Made by a program: the position numbers and the translations under genes
Notes under the pieces: generated by a model
What the model was told of the DNA's origin: nothing
What the model saw: the letters and a program-made list of their open reading frames with translations, nothing else
The model's database searches: none
Shown: one piece after another, positions 35,048 to 43,588 of the stretch
Position numbering within the stretch: the first letter of the stretch is position 1
How the letters are laid out: the number at the start of each line of letters is the position of its first letter
Source of the DNA: an uncultured Clostridia bacterium
GTDB taxonomy: Bacteria; Bacillota; Clostridia; Christensenellales; Aristaeellaceae
Direction of reading: 5' to 3'
DNA length: 64,000 bases
Assembly: GCA_947596085.1 (NCBI GenBank)
Contig: CANQEW010000007.1
Location: forward strand, 1 to 64,000

Positions 35048-36409
35048 CTACATGTGGAATACCGCCGTGGCGATGCTGAATAGCACCGTCAGCGAGGCCG
35101 CGTCCACCATGGTGGTGATCAGCGGGCTCGCCATCAGCGCGGGGTCGAGGTGGATGGCCTTCGCCAGCAGCGGCAGCGTGCAGCCGATCGACTTGGCAAT
35201 GATGATCGTAAAGAACATCGCCAGCGACACCACGAACGCGATGTCCTTGTCGTAGGGCGTGAAGAACCAGATGCGCAGGAAATTCACCAGCGCCAGCACC
35301 GCGCCCAGCATCAGCGCCACGCGCACCTCCTTCCACAGCACCTTCAGGATGTCCCGGAATTGAATCTCGCCCAGCGCCAGGCCGCGGATCACCAGCGTCG
35401 AAGCCTGCGAGCCGCAGTTGCCGCCCGTGTCCATCAGCATTGGAATGCACGCCGTCAGCGCCACGCCGATGCCCGCCGCCGTGGAGAGCACGTTTTCGAA
35501 GTGCGTGATGATCATGCCGGTGAACGTGGCCGAGATCATCAGGATCAGCAGCCACGGCAGGCGGTTCTTTGCCAGCGTGAACACGTTGGTCTTGAGGTAT
35601 TCGTCGTCCGAGGGCAGCATGGCCGCCATCTTTTCGAAGTCCTCCGTGTTCTCCTCCTCGATGACGTCCACGATGTCGTCGACGGTGACGATGCCCACCA
35701 GCCGCTCCTCGTGGTCCACCACTGGGATGGACAGCAGGTCGTATTTGCGCACCGTGTCCGCCACGACCTCCTGGTCGTCGGTGGTGTGCACAAAGATCAC
35801 CTGCGTGTTCATCAGCTCCTCGACCTTGCGGTCGTCCGCCGCCAGCAACAGCTTGCGCAGGCCCACCGTGCCCAGCAGCTTGCGCCCCGCGTCGAGGATG
35901 TAAAGGGTATTGATGGTCTCCTTATCCACGCCCGTGCGCCGGATCTCCGCCATCGCCTGCCCCACCGTGGTGCCGATGTTGAACTCCATGTACTCGATGG
36001 TCATGATCGAGCCGGCGCTGTTCTCGGGGTAGCGCAAAAACTGGTTGATCAGCTGGCGCTTCTGCTCGTTGCAGCCCTGCAGCATGCGCTTGACCACGCC
36101 CGCGGGCAGCTCCTCCAGAAAGTCCACCGCGTCGTCGATGAACATATCGTCGATCAGCCGCATGGCCTCGGTGTCGTCCATGGCCTCCATGATGCGGGTG
36201 CGCTGATCGTTGTCCATGTAGGAGAACACGTCTGCGGACACGTCCTTCGGCAGCAGGCGAAAGACCATCAGCATCTTTTCGTTGTCCAGATCTTCCAGAT
36301 ATTCCGCGATATCGACCTCGTTGAGCATGTTGAGCGCGCCCCGGAGCTCGGCCTTCCGGCCGGACGCCACCAGCGCGTCCAAACGGGTCTTGATGCGTTC
36401 GAAATCCAT
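35048..36409 (-). CDS. mgtE: MgtE-type magnesium transporter
   Basis: MgtE (453 aa) is a homodimeric Mg2+ channel. In order are the MgtE N superhelical domain (about 1-125, EVDIAEYLEDLDNEKMLMVFRLL), two CBS domains (about 130-255, with SIPVVDHEERLVGIVTVDDIVDVI), the plug helix and five membrane helices with the pore signature TGGNCGSQAST. The CBS/N domains close the pore when cytosolic Mg2+ is high. I choose ATG 36409 behind AAGGAGG; the track's 36454 start lies before that site. A leader of about 350 bases precedes it. Confidence 0.95.
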   Translation of the reverse strand: MDFERIKTRLDALVASGRKAELRGALNMLNEVDIAEYLEDLDNEKMLMVFRLLPKDVSADVFSYMDNDQRTRIMEAMDDTEAMRLIDDMFIDDAVDFLEELPAGVVKRMLQGCNEQKRQLINQFLRYPENSAGSIMTIEYMEFNIGTTVGQAMAEIRRTGVDKETINTLYILDAGRKLLGTVGLRKLLLAADDRKVEELMNTQVIFVHTTDDQEVVADTVRKYDLLSIPVVDHEERLVGIVTVDDIVDVIEEENTEDFEKMAAMLPSDDEYLKTNVFTLAKNRLPWLLILMISATFTGMIITHFENVLSTAAGIGVALTACIPMLMDTGGNCGSQASTLVIRGLALGEIQFRDILKVLWKEVRVALMLGAVLALVNFLRIWFFTPYDKDIAFVVSLAMFFTIIIAKSIGCTLPLLAKAIHLDPALMASPLITTMVDAASLTVLFSIATAVFHM

Positions 36410-36757
36410 TGGCTCTTCCTCCTTCTTCCCTTCTCCGCCGCGCGGCTTTCGCACGCGGCGGGACCCGCGCGCCGCGAATAACGCATCGCGCGCGGAATTT
36501 CAGCGCCTTCCGGGAAAACTGCGTACAGAAACACAGGCTCCGCCGGGTGGACGCCGACCGATTTGACGTTCGGAACTGTGTGAAGAATGAGGGCCTGCCT
36601 GATGATGCCGGCGTTTCAATGGCCGCCGACCGATTGAGAAGGGATCAGCGGCGCAGCGATGAACGCACGCCTCGAGGCACGCCATCAGCCGACATACTTC
36701 TTCCGCCGTCGTCCATGCTTTGCCACCTCCAATTGAAATTCTCGGGGAAAATCCCCT
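36410..36757 (-). promoter_or_regulatory. Long GC-rich 5' leader of mgtE
   Basis: The distance from the mgtE promoter to its start is about 350 bases. The leader begins with a GGGGATTTTCCCC hairpin, holds a possible small ORF, and ends in GC-rich inverted repeats (CCGCGCGC/GCGCGCGG near 36470-36500) close to the ribosome site. Magnesium transporter leaders often sense Mg2+, but I could not match the conserved M-box core. The ORF at 36500-36793 in the track spans the leader and is not believable as a protein. Confidence 0.45.
36645..36716 (-). CDS. Possible leader peptide of mgtE
   Basis: A 23-codon ORF (MDDGGRSMSADGVPRGVRSS...) with GGAGG nine bases before its ATG lies in the mgtE leader. 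The acidic start is of interest because nascent acidic stretches can destabilise ribosomes at low Mg2+. There is no direct proof of translation. Confidence 0.3.
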   Translation of the reverse strand: MDDGGRSMSADGVPRGVRSSLRR

Positions 36758-36764
36758 ACTATCT

Positions 36765-36793
36765 ATAATAGTCGCGAATGGGCTTTGCGTCAA
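36765..36793 (-). promoter_or_regulatory. Promoter of mgtE
   Basis: On the minus strand TTGACG (36788-36793), a 17-base spacer and TATTAT (36765-36770) match the sigma-A consensus in ten of twelve positions. Confidence 0.7.
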
Positions 36794-36814
36794 CCCCCAA
36801 GCGCGAATTTTTTG

Positions 36815-37372
36815 TCAATTCCATGGCAGCAGCTCGTCCCCCCGCACCAGCACCGCGCGCCGCGCAAGCCGCGCCAGCGGATCGTCCGAATGGGAATCGG
36901 AGTAGAATGTGTCGATCCACGCATCCGGGTAGACCTCCCGAAAGCGGCGCACCTTCTCCTCCCCGTGGCAGTTCGGCCCGGAGAATCTGCCGGTATGCTT
37001 GTCCACCGGCGAGCCCATCGCGCGCGCCACGCCCAGCTTCTCGCAGGCGGGGGCGATCAGAAACTCCGGTGAGGCCGATATGATCACGTCGTCCGGGCGG
37101 CGAACCTTATAGTAGTAGGGCTTGATCCGGGAGAAGTTCACCTCCCAGAAATCCGCCACCGCCGCGTCCACGTCGCCGATTCTGCTCAGAAAGGACAGCA
37201 GCCGCTGCTTAAACGCCCGCTTATCGCGCAGGCGCAGGCCGAACAGCAACGCGTTGACCGCCTGACCCGGCAGGTCGCGCCAGATCGCCGGATAGCGGCG
37301 CAAGCAGTACGCACAGAAGCGCGCCGTGCTGTCCCCGCGCAGGATGGTGTTGTCGAAGTCGTACACGTTCAT
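36815..37372 (-). CDS. HAD-superfamily subfamily IB phosphatase
   Basis: The protein (185 aa) has HAD motif I VYDFDNTILRGDST (catalytic Asp pair in DFDNT), motif II SASPE, the motif III Lys in GEEKVRRF and motif IV YSDSHSDDP. This is the SerB-like IB group that hydrolyses small phosphomonoesters. ATG 37372 has AGGAGG upstream and overlaps the AraC gene's stop by four bases, so the two are co-expressed. The substrate is unknown; with a sugar-transporter regulator upstream a sugar phosphate is a fair guess. Confidence 0.85.
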   Translation of the reverse strand: MNVYDFDNTILRGDSTARFCAYCLRRYPAIWRDLPGQAVNALLFGLRLRDKRAFKQRLLSFLSRIGDVDAAVADFWEVNFSRIKPYYYKVRRPDDVIISASPEFLIAPACEKLGVARAMGSPVDKHTGRFSGPNCHGEEKVRRFREVYPDAWIDTFYSDSHSDDPLARLARRAVLVRGDELLPWN

Positions 37373-38364
37373 CGCGGCTCCTCCTGCGCGGGCGGTTCCA
37401 GCTCGCTCTCTCCGCTCAGGTACCAGCGCTGGCGGTAGGCGCTAGGGGTGATGCCCTCGTAGCGCTTGAACAGCGTGATGAAATGGCCGATGTTGTTGAT
37501 GCCCACGTCCATCGCGATCTGGCTGACCGGCTGCGCCGTGGTGCGCAAGAGCTGCTTGGCCTTGGTCAGGCGGGTGTGGATCAGATACTCGTTGGGCGAG
37601 AGGCCGAAGTAGCGCTTAAACAGCTTCTGCAGGTAGAACTTGTTGATGGAGATCGAGTGCGCCAGATCGTCCAGCGTAATGCGCTCGGCGTAGTGAAGGT
37701 TGATGTAGCTGCGGGTGTCGATCACATAGGCGGGAATGCGCTTCGAGCCCCTGCCGCCGCCCGCGCTCGCGGCGCGGATACAGTCGGTCATCAGTTGCGT
37801 GAGCAGCGCCGACGCCTGTATGTCGTCCTGCAGCGTGTTGCCGCCCTCGCGATAGAGCTTGAGCAGCATCTCCAGCGTGCTGCGCACGGACACGTCCGAC
37901 TCCAGCCGCGCCACGTTTCTTCCGTCGTTCAGCGCCAGAAAGAGCTGATAGTAGGCGTCGCAGGACTCGCCGTAGAGATGCACCCACAGCACGCGCCAGC
38001 CGTCCCTGCCGGGGGCGGTGCGATAGTGCTGGTGGCGGCGGCAGTCGATCCAGAAGATGTCGCCCGGGCGCACCGCCTCGCTCTGGCCCTCGTAATCCAG
38101 CATCCCCTCGCCGGAGACGCAGAGCTTAATCAGATAGGAGGGCAGATTCTCGCGGCTGGTGTAGTAATCCGGCCCGCAGTGGAAGTCGCCCAGCTCCTGC
38201 ACATAGGCGATCGACGCGCGCGCCGCCTGCGCCGCCGTGACCGTGAGCCAAACGGAGTTCGGCCCCAAATCCAGATTGCAGCTCAAATTCACCTGATTCA
38301 CGCGCGCGATCTCCCTCTGAATTTCCTCGAAACAAAAAGCCAAGATACCGTAATTATGAGCCAA
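37369..38364 (-). CDS. AraC-family transcriptional regulator
   Basis: The regulator (331 aa) has an N-terminal cupin sensor (about 60-160, with VRPGDIFWIDCRRHQHY) and two helix-turn-helix motifs at the C-terminus (ITLDDLAHSISINKFYLQKLFKRYFG and VSQIAMDVGINNIGHFITLFKRYEG). It is transcribed away from the sugar ABC operon, which it very likely controls. The track's start is a TTG (38364) without a clear ribosome site, so the N-terminus is uncertain. The HAD gene follows in the same operon. Confidence 0.87.
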   Translation of the reverse strand: MAHNYGILAFCFEEIQREIARVNQVNLSCNLDLGPNSVWLTVTAAQAARASIAYVQELGDFHCGPDYYTSRENLPSYLIKLCVSGEGMLDYEGQSEAVRPGDIFWIDCRRHQHYRTAPGRDGWRVLWVHLYGESCDAYYQLFLALNDGRNVARLESDVSVRSTLEMLLKLYREGGNTLQDDIQASALLTQLMTDCIRAASAGGGRGSKRIPAYVIDTRSYINLHYAERITLDDLAHSISINKFYLQKLFKRYFGLSPNEYLIHTRLTKAKQLLRTTAQPVSQIAMDVGINNIGHFITLFKRYEGITPSAYRQRWYLSGESELEPPAQEEPR

Positions 38365-38585
38365 CGCTTGTGAGTGACAAACATCATTTTAACGTTCTAT
38401 ACTATTATATATCGAATTATGCAAACATACAAGGGGATTTAGGTGCAAAAAACAAAAAGTAAGGAGAGTTTGAGAACAACAGGTTCACTTTGAGCAAATG
38501 CCAATTTTGTTCAAGTGCGCGGCGCGGATCCCATGATTACCGAATGCCGGCGGGCCCGGCAAATCCAGCAGGCGGAGGGAATTGC
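38365..38585. promoter_or_regulatory. Divergent promoter region of araC-type gene and sugar ABC operon
   Basis: The 220-base gap has an AT-rich core around 38395-38425 with overlapping -10-like sequences on both strands (TATAAT on the minus strand, TATTAT on the plus strand). I cannot assign -35 boxes with confidence. The AraC protein probably binds between the two starts. A ribosome site GGCGGAGGG precedes ATG 38586. Confidence 0.4.
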
Positions 38586-40079
38586 ATGTCGGAATACATA
38601 TTGGAAATGAATGACATCACGAAGATCTTCCCCGGCGTGAAGGCGCTCGACAGCGTGCACTTCAACCTGAAGGCGGGCGAGATCCACGCGCTGGTCGGCG
38701 AGAACGGCGCGGGCAAATCCACCTTCATTAAGACGCTCACGGGCGTGCATCAGCCGGACGGCGGCGAGATCATTCTGGATGGCAAGAAGGTCGTCATGAG
38801 CGACCCCATCGTCGCCCAGAAGTACGGCATCGCCGCGATCTATCAGCACGCCGCGTCCTATCCGGACCTGAGCGTCGCGGAGAACATCTTCATCGGCCAC
38901 GAATTCAAAAACGGCCCCTTTATCAACTGGAGCAAGGCCAACGCGGAGGCCAAGAAGCTGCTCGATTCCGTGGGCGCGGATTTCAGCCCGACGGTGTCGG
39001 TGGGCTCCCTCTCGGTGGCCCAGCAGCAGCTGGTCGAAATCGCCAAGGCGCTCTCGATGAACGCGCGCATCCTCATCATGGACGAGCCCACGGCCGCCCT
39101 GTCCCGCCGCGAGAGCGAGGATCTGTACGCCATCGCCCGCAAACTGCGCGACCAGGGCACGGGCATCATCCTGATCTCCCACCGCTTTGAGGACATCTTC
39201 GGCCTGGCGGACCGCGTGACCGTATTCCGCGACGCCCAGTACATCGGCTCCTGGAATCTCGAAGAGGTGAATCAGCAGATGCTGGTGCACCACATGGTCG
39301 GCCGCGAGATCACCCAGCTCTATCCCAAGAAAAAAACCGAGGTTGGCAAGGAATTGCTCAAGATCGACCACCTCTCCCGCACGGGCTTCTACCGCGACGT
39401 TTGCCTGAACGTCAAGGCCGGCGAGATCGTGGGCCTGACCGGTCTGGTGGGTGCAGGCCGCACGGAGGTTATGGAGAGCGTGTTCGGCATCACCAAGGCC
39501 GACTCCGGCGACGTCTACTTCGAAGGCCAGAAGATCACCGGCTGCACGCCCATTCAGGCCATGCAGGTCGGCCTGGGCCTGCTGCCCGAAGACCGGCAGA
39601 AGCAGGGGCTGCTTTTGAGCTGGTCCATCAATCACAACATCTCCCTCTCGGTGTTGAAGCGCTGCCTGCAGGGCATCTTCCTCAAGAGCGGCAAGGAGTA
39701 CGAAATCTCCAACGACCTGAAGGATTTGCTGTCGATCAAGGCCCCGGACACCGACACGCACACCGGCGCGCTCTCCGGCGGCAACCAGCAGAAGGTGGTC
39801 GTGGCCAAGCAGCTCGCGGCCAGCCCGAAGCTGATCATACTGGACGAGCCGACCAAGGGCGTGGACGTGGGCTCCAAGGCGCAGATCTATGAGATCATGT
39901 CCGATCTGGCCTCCAAGGGCCTGGGCATACTGATGATTTCTTCGGAATTGCCGGAGGTCATCAACATGTCCGACCGCGTCTACGTGATGAGCGAGGGCAA
40001 GGTCACGGCCGAATTCAAGGCCGAGGGGCTCAGCCAGGACACCGTGCTCGCGGCGGCCATGCCCAACAGCAAGGAATAA
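38586..40079 (+). CDS. Sugar ABC transporter ATP-binding protein (RbsA/MglA type)
   Basis: The protein (497 aa) has two fused ABC domains. The first has GENGAGKSTFIKTL, LSVAQQQLVEIAKAL and ILIMDEPTAAL. The second has the degenerate GLVGAGRTEVMESVFG, LSGGNQQKVVVAKQL and LIILDEPTKGVDVG. This is the carbohydrate CUT2 family. ATG 38586 follows GGAGGG; the track's upstream start (38490) lies in the promoter region. First gene of a four-gene importer operon. Confidence 0.95.
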   Translation: MSEYILEMNDITKIFPGVKALDSVHFNLKAGEIHALVGENGAGKSTFIKTLTGVHQPDGGEIILDGKKVVMSDPIVAQKYGIAAIYQHAASYPDLSVAENIFIGHEFKNGPFINWSKANAEAKKLLDSVGADFSPTVSVGSLSVAQQQLVEIAKALSMNARILIMDEPTAALSRRESEDLYAIARKLRDQGTGIILISHRFEDIFGLADRVTVFRDAQYIGSWNLEEVNQQMLVHHMVGREITQLYPKKKTEVGKELLKIDHLSRTGFYRDVCLNVKAGEIVGLTGLVGAGRTEVMESVFGITKADSGDVYFEGQKITGCTPIQAMQVGLGLLPEDRQKQGLLLSWSINHNISLSVLKRCLQGIFLKSGKEYEISNDLKDLLSIKAPDTDTHTGALSGGNQQKVVVAKQLAASPKLIILDEPTKGVDVGSKAQIYEIMSDLASKGLGILMISSELPEVINMSDRVYVMSEGKVTAEFKAEGLSQDTVLAAAMPNSKE

Positions 40080-40097
40080 TCGAAGGGAGCAGACGAA

Positions 40098-41120
40098 ATG
40101 CAGACGAAGAAATCGAGCAAGCCCCTGTACGCGCTGCTGATTGAGCATCGCGAGATTCCGCTGCTGGCGGTTCTCATCCTGCTCCTGGTCGGCGTGAGCA
40201 TTCGCGTGCCGGGCTACATCCCGAACAACTATGTGAACATCCTCAAAAACGGTTCCATCAACATGGTCATGGCCTGCGGCATGCTGTGCGTGCTGCTGGT
40301 GGGTTCGATCGACATCTCCATCACGGCGGTGCTGGCCTTCTCCGGTGCGCTGATCGGCAAGCTGATGGGTCTGGGCGTGCTGCAATCCACGCTGCTCGCC
40401 TTCCTGCTCGCCATCGTGGTCGGCATCGTGGTTGGCCTGGTCAACGGGCTGCTGATGAGCTACGGCCGCGTGATCTCCATCATCGTCACGCTGTCCACGA
40501 GCTACATCGTGCGCGCGCTGATCCCCATGAGCTGGATGCTGGGCATGAACAAGGTGGCCCCCACCGACCTGGCCCCGGGCTTCAAGACGGTGCTCAACCA
40601 GAACCTCACCCTCGGCCCGCTGACGCTGCCCTATCTGGCGCTGCTGGCGGCCGCGGTGGTCATCGTCACCGGCATATTCCTCAAGTACACCAAGACGGGC
40701 CGCAATCTCTACGCCGTCGGCTCCAACGCCGAGGCGGCGCAGATGCGCGGCGTGCACATCAACCGCGTCAAGATTCTGGCCCACGTGATCTGCGGCGCCA
40801 CCGCCGGTCTGGCGGGCGCCATGTGGCTGGCCTTCTACAACGCCATTGAAAAGGGTTCCGCCGAGGGCAACGAAATGTTCACCATCGCGGCGTGCGTGCT
40901 GGGCGGCGTATCCGTCACCGGCGGCTACGGCAAGATCACCGGCGTTGTGATCGGCGCGGTGATGATCGCGGTCATCGACCAGGCCATCCCGCTGCTGGGC
41001 TTCCGGAACAAAATGATCACCGAATTCATCAAGGGCATTCTGCTGCTGTTCGCGATCCTGCTCAACGTCATCCTGCAGCGCATCGCCGACAAACAGGCCC
41101 TGGCAAGGAGGAACATCTGA
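40098..41120 (+). CDS. Sugar ABC transporter permease (RbsC type), first of two
   Basis: The permease (340 aa) has eight to ten helices and the CUT2 motifs VGSIDISITAVLAFSGALIG, the GRNLYAVGSNAEAAQMRGV loop that contacts the ATPase, and CVLGGVSVTGGYGKITGV. It forms a heterodimeric channel with the next gene's product. Its stop overlaps the next start (TGATG). Confidence 0.94.
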   Translation: MQTKKSSKPLYALLIEHREIPLLAVLILLLVGVSIRVPGYIPNNYVNILKNGSINMVMACGMLCVLLVGSIDISITAVLAFSGALIGKLMGLGVLQSTLLAFLLAIVVGIVVGLVNGLLMSYGRVISIIVTLSTSYIVRALIPMSWMLGMNKVAPTDLAPGFKTVLNQNLTLGPLTLPYLALLAAAVVIVTGIFLKYTKTGRNLYAVGSNAEAAQMRGVHINRVKILAHVICGATAGLAGAMWLAFYNAIEKGSAEGNEMFTIAACVLGGVSVTGGYGKITGVVIGAVMIAVIDQAIPLLGFRNKMITEFIKGILLLFAILLNVILQRIADKQALARRNI

Positions 41121-42190
41121 TGAAGAAGAACAAAGTCGCTTCTTTCTTTCTGCGGTGGGAATTCCTGCTCGTCGCGCTGCTGGTGCTGATGTGCGTGGTC
41201 TTCAATCTGCAGGACGCCGCGCGCGTGGCCTCCGGCGCCGCCCGCAAGGATGTGTTCAACCTTCCCAACGTCATGCGCGGCCTGCGGCCCTACATGCTCT
41301 ACAGCTTCATGACGATGGGCGTCATGCTCATCCTCGCCATGGGTGACATCGACATCTCCACCGGCGCCATCGCTACGCTGAGCGTAGTCGTGCTGGGCGC
41401 GCTCTACAATCTCATGGGCGGCGGCCCCGTCGCGCTGGTGATATCCATCATCGCCTGCCTGGCCACCGGCTCCCTCTGCGGCGCGATCAACGGCTTCCTG
41501 GTCACGCGCTTCAAGGAGCTGTTCCCGATGATCATCACGCTGGCCACGCAGCTGTTCTTCCGCGGCTTCGGCTATCTGCTGATCGGCGGCTCCACGCTCA
41601 CTTTCGACTCCACCTTTGGCGTGCTCAGCAAGACCTACGAACTGGTGGACATCTTCGGCCTGAAGGTGCCGATCATGGTGCTGATCTTCCTGGCCGTGGC
41701 AGTCGTGTTCTACGTCTGGCTGCACCTCACCAGCGGCGGGCGCAAGATCTTCGCCATCGGCACCAACGCCACCACCGCCCGCTATTCGGGCCTTCGCGTG
41801 GACGCCATCAAGATGTTCTGCTTCACGCTGACCGGCTTCATGTGCGCCGTGACCGGCATCTTCTTCGTCGGCGCGAACTCGTCCTCGATCAAGGCCGACC
41901 TGATGGACGGCTACCACATGTACGCCATCGCGGCGGCCGTGCTGGGCGGATTCTCCACCGACGGCGGCAAGGGCAGCGTCATTGGCGCGGTGCTCTCGCT
42001 GTTCATCTTCGGCATCGTCAAAATCGGCCTGGGCACGCTGTTCGGCTTTGCGGACAGCGCGGTCAACCTGGCGGTGGGCGTGATCCTGATCCTGAGTGTG
42101 CTGATCCCGAACATCTCGGAGGATCTGAGCAAGTACATGCGCGTGCGCAAGCAGCGCGCCGAGACCGCCGCGGCCAAGGCCGCCCATTGA
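41120..42190 (+). CDS. Sugar ABC transporter permease (RbsC type), second
   Basis: The permease (356 aa) shares the family motifs with its neighbour: MGDIDISTGAIATLSVVVLG, SGGRKIFAIGTNATTARYSGL and AAVLGGFSTDGGKGSVIGA. It starts at ATG 41120 behind AAGGAGG; the track's ORF from 40892 is an extension into the first permease gene. Two different permeases are the usual arrangement in rhamnose- and autoinducer-2-type importers. Confidence 0.94.
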   Translation: MKKNKVASFFLRWEFLLVALLVLMCVVFNLQDAARVASGAARKDVFNLPNVMRGLRPYMLYSFMTMGVMLILAMGDIDISTGAIATLSVVVLGALYNLMGGGPVALVISIIACLATGSLCGAINGFLVTRFKELFPMIITLATQLFFRGFGYLLIGGSTLTFDSTFGVLSKTYELVDIFGLKVPIMVLIFLAVAVVFYVWLHLTSGGRKIFAIGTNATTARYSGLRVDAIKMFCFTLTGFMCAVTGIFFVGANSSSIKADLMDGYHMYAIAAAVLGGFSTDGGKGSVIGAVLSLFIFGIVKIGLGTLFGFADSAVNLAVGVILILSVLIPNISEDLSKYMRVRKQRAETAAAKAAH

Positions 42191-42243
42191 TTTCGATTCG
42201 GTTTTGCCCCACAGGGCAAATAATAAAAAGGAGGACCAATTCC

Positions 42244-43257
42244 ATGAAGAAAGTTCTTGCACTCGTTCTGGCAGCTCTGCTCGTGCTGACCGTCGGCTCC
42301 GCTCTGGCGGAGGCGAAGGCGGGCGACGGCCTGTACATCGGCGTCGTCTACAAGCAGTCCGGCAACCCCTACTTCCAGGCTTCTATCAACGGCTTCCAGC
42401 AGGCTGCTGATGAGCTGGGCTTCACCTTCGACCACGACGGCCCCGATGACGGCTCCAACGACGGCCAGATCCGCATCATTGAGAACTTCATCAACCAGGG
42501 CGTGGACGCGCTGATCATCTCCGCGAACGACCCGGCCGGCCTGGTCAATGTCTGCAAAGAGGCCATGGATCAGGGCATCGTCGTCGTCTCCTACGACGCG
42601 CCCGTCGCGCCCGAAGGCCGCACCGCGGACGTCGAGCCTGCTTCCTTCCAGCAGGTTGGCGACATCCTGCTCGAGTCCATCGCGAAATCCATTGGCTATG
42701 AGGGCCAGATCGCGATCCTGTCCGCTTCCGCCACGATGGGCAACCAGCAGTACTGGTGCGCCGCCATCGAGAAGAGCCTGCAGGAGAACGAAGCCTACGC
42801 GAACCTCGAGTATGTCGGCACCGTGTTCGGCGATGACGTGTATGACAAGTCCTTCACCGAATGCGAAGCTCTGATCAACCAGTATCCGGATCTGAAGGGC
42901 ATCATCGTGCCCACCACCAACGGCGCTCCCGCCGTCGCGAAGTGCATCCAGGACCACGGCATGAGCACCAAGGTGACCGGCCTGACCTTGGCCTCCGACA
43001 TGAAGGAGTACCTCGACGCGGGCATCTGTGACGAGACCTTCCTGTGGAACCCGATCGACCTGGCCTACGTGGCGTCCTATGCGGCCGTGGCTCTGATCAA
43101 CGGCGACATCACCGGCGAGGTCGGCGACACCTTCACCGCTGGCGACAAGGGTGAGATCACTGTGGCGCAGGGCGACGATGGCGGCAACACCATCTTCCTG
43201 GGCGCTCTGAACACCTTCAACACCGAGACCGTCGGCGAGTGGGTGGACATCCTGTAA
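42244..43257 (+). CDS. Sugar-binding lipoprotein-like ABC substrate-binding protein (RhaS/LsrB type)
   Basis: The protein (337 aa) has a signal peptide (MKKVLALVLAALLVLTVGSALA; no lipobox Cys) and a type I periplasmic-binding fold. GVVYKQSGNPYFQASINGF, DALIISANDPAGL, ILSASATMGNQQYW and IIVPTTNGAPAV are the LsrB/RhaS subgroup hallmarks. The ligand is likely a deoxy sugar, pentose or autoinducer-2-like molecule, but no isomerase or kinase is encoded nearby to decide. ATG 42244 has AAGGAGG upstream. Confidence 0.9.
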   Translation: MKKVLALVLAALLVLTVGSALAEAKAGDGLYIGVVYKQSGNPYFQASINGFQQAADELGFTFDHDGPDDGSNDGQIRIIENFINQGVDALIISANDPAGLVNVCKEAMDQGIVVVSYDAPVAPEGRTADVEPASFQQVGDILLESIAKSIGYEGQIAILSASATMGNQQYWCAAIEKSLQENEAYANLEYVGTVFGDDVYDKSFTECEALINQYPDLKGIIVPTTNGAPAVAKCIQDHGMSTKVTGLTLASDMKEYLDAGICDETFLWNPIDLAYVASYAAVALINGDITGEVGDTFTAGDKGEITVAQGDDGGNTIFLGALNTFNTETVGEWVDIL

Positions 43258-43303
43258 GTCAGTCGGCAGGGCCGACGGCCACCTGCTACCGCATTTAAGC
43301 GGC

Positions 43304-43347
43304 GGACTCCCGCCCCCATTGATTCAAGGGGCGGGAGTCCTTTGTTT
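43304..43347 (+). terminator. Terminator of the sugar ABC operon (hairpin 1 of the shared-loop set)
   Basis: A perfect 13-bp stem (GGACTCCCGCCCC and complement) with an 11-base loop CATTGATTCAA is followed by TTTGTTT. It terminates the importer operon. Its loop is the exact reverse complement of the loop of the hairpin at 43475. Confidence 0.85.
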
Positions 43348-43376
43348 CTATCCTTTTCCCGCCTCGGCTTTCCCCC

Positions 43377-43579
43377 GACGTCCGGTCCTATAGATCTGAG
43401 GACCGGACGTCTCGCGTTCGCAATCGTCCACCGGCGCGTCTGGTTCCACCGTCGCCTCGTCGTGTACAAACGAAGAAATCCAGCTCTTGAATCAATGGAG
43501 CTGGATTTCGTGCAAAGCACCGAGGTTTCATCAAAAACGAACCGCAGGATTTCTGGCTCTTGAATCTATGGAGCCAGAA
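43377..43579. repeat. Three further hairpins with 11-base related loops
   Basis: Hairpin 2: GACGTCCGGTCC stem, loop TATAGATCTGA (43377-43411). Hairpin 3: GAAATCCAGCTC stem, loop TTGAATCAATG (43475-43509). Hairpin 4: TTCTGGCTC stem, loop TTGAATCTATG (43551-43579). Stems are perfect but unrelated in sequence, while loop length is always 11 and loops 3, 4 and the reverse complement of loop 1 agree in at least ten positions. No gene is visible in 43348-43588. Confidence 0.7.
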
Positions 43580-43588
43580 GTCCGTCGC

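Noticed and set aside
36410-36757. M-box magnesium riboswitch in the mgtE leader
   Set aside because: Position is right, but I could not find the conserved M-box core sequences. Reported only as an unassigned leader.
36500-36793. 97-aa ORF upstream of mgtE
   Set aside because: It starts before the mgtE promoter's transcription start and spans the structured leader; no protein character.
38511-40784. A 757-aa minus-strand ORF opposite the sugar ATPase gene
   Set aside because: Antisense shadow of an unmistakable ABC ATPase; composition not protein-like.
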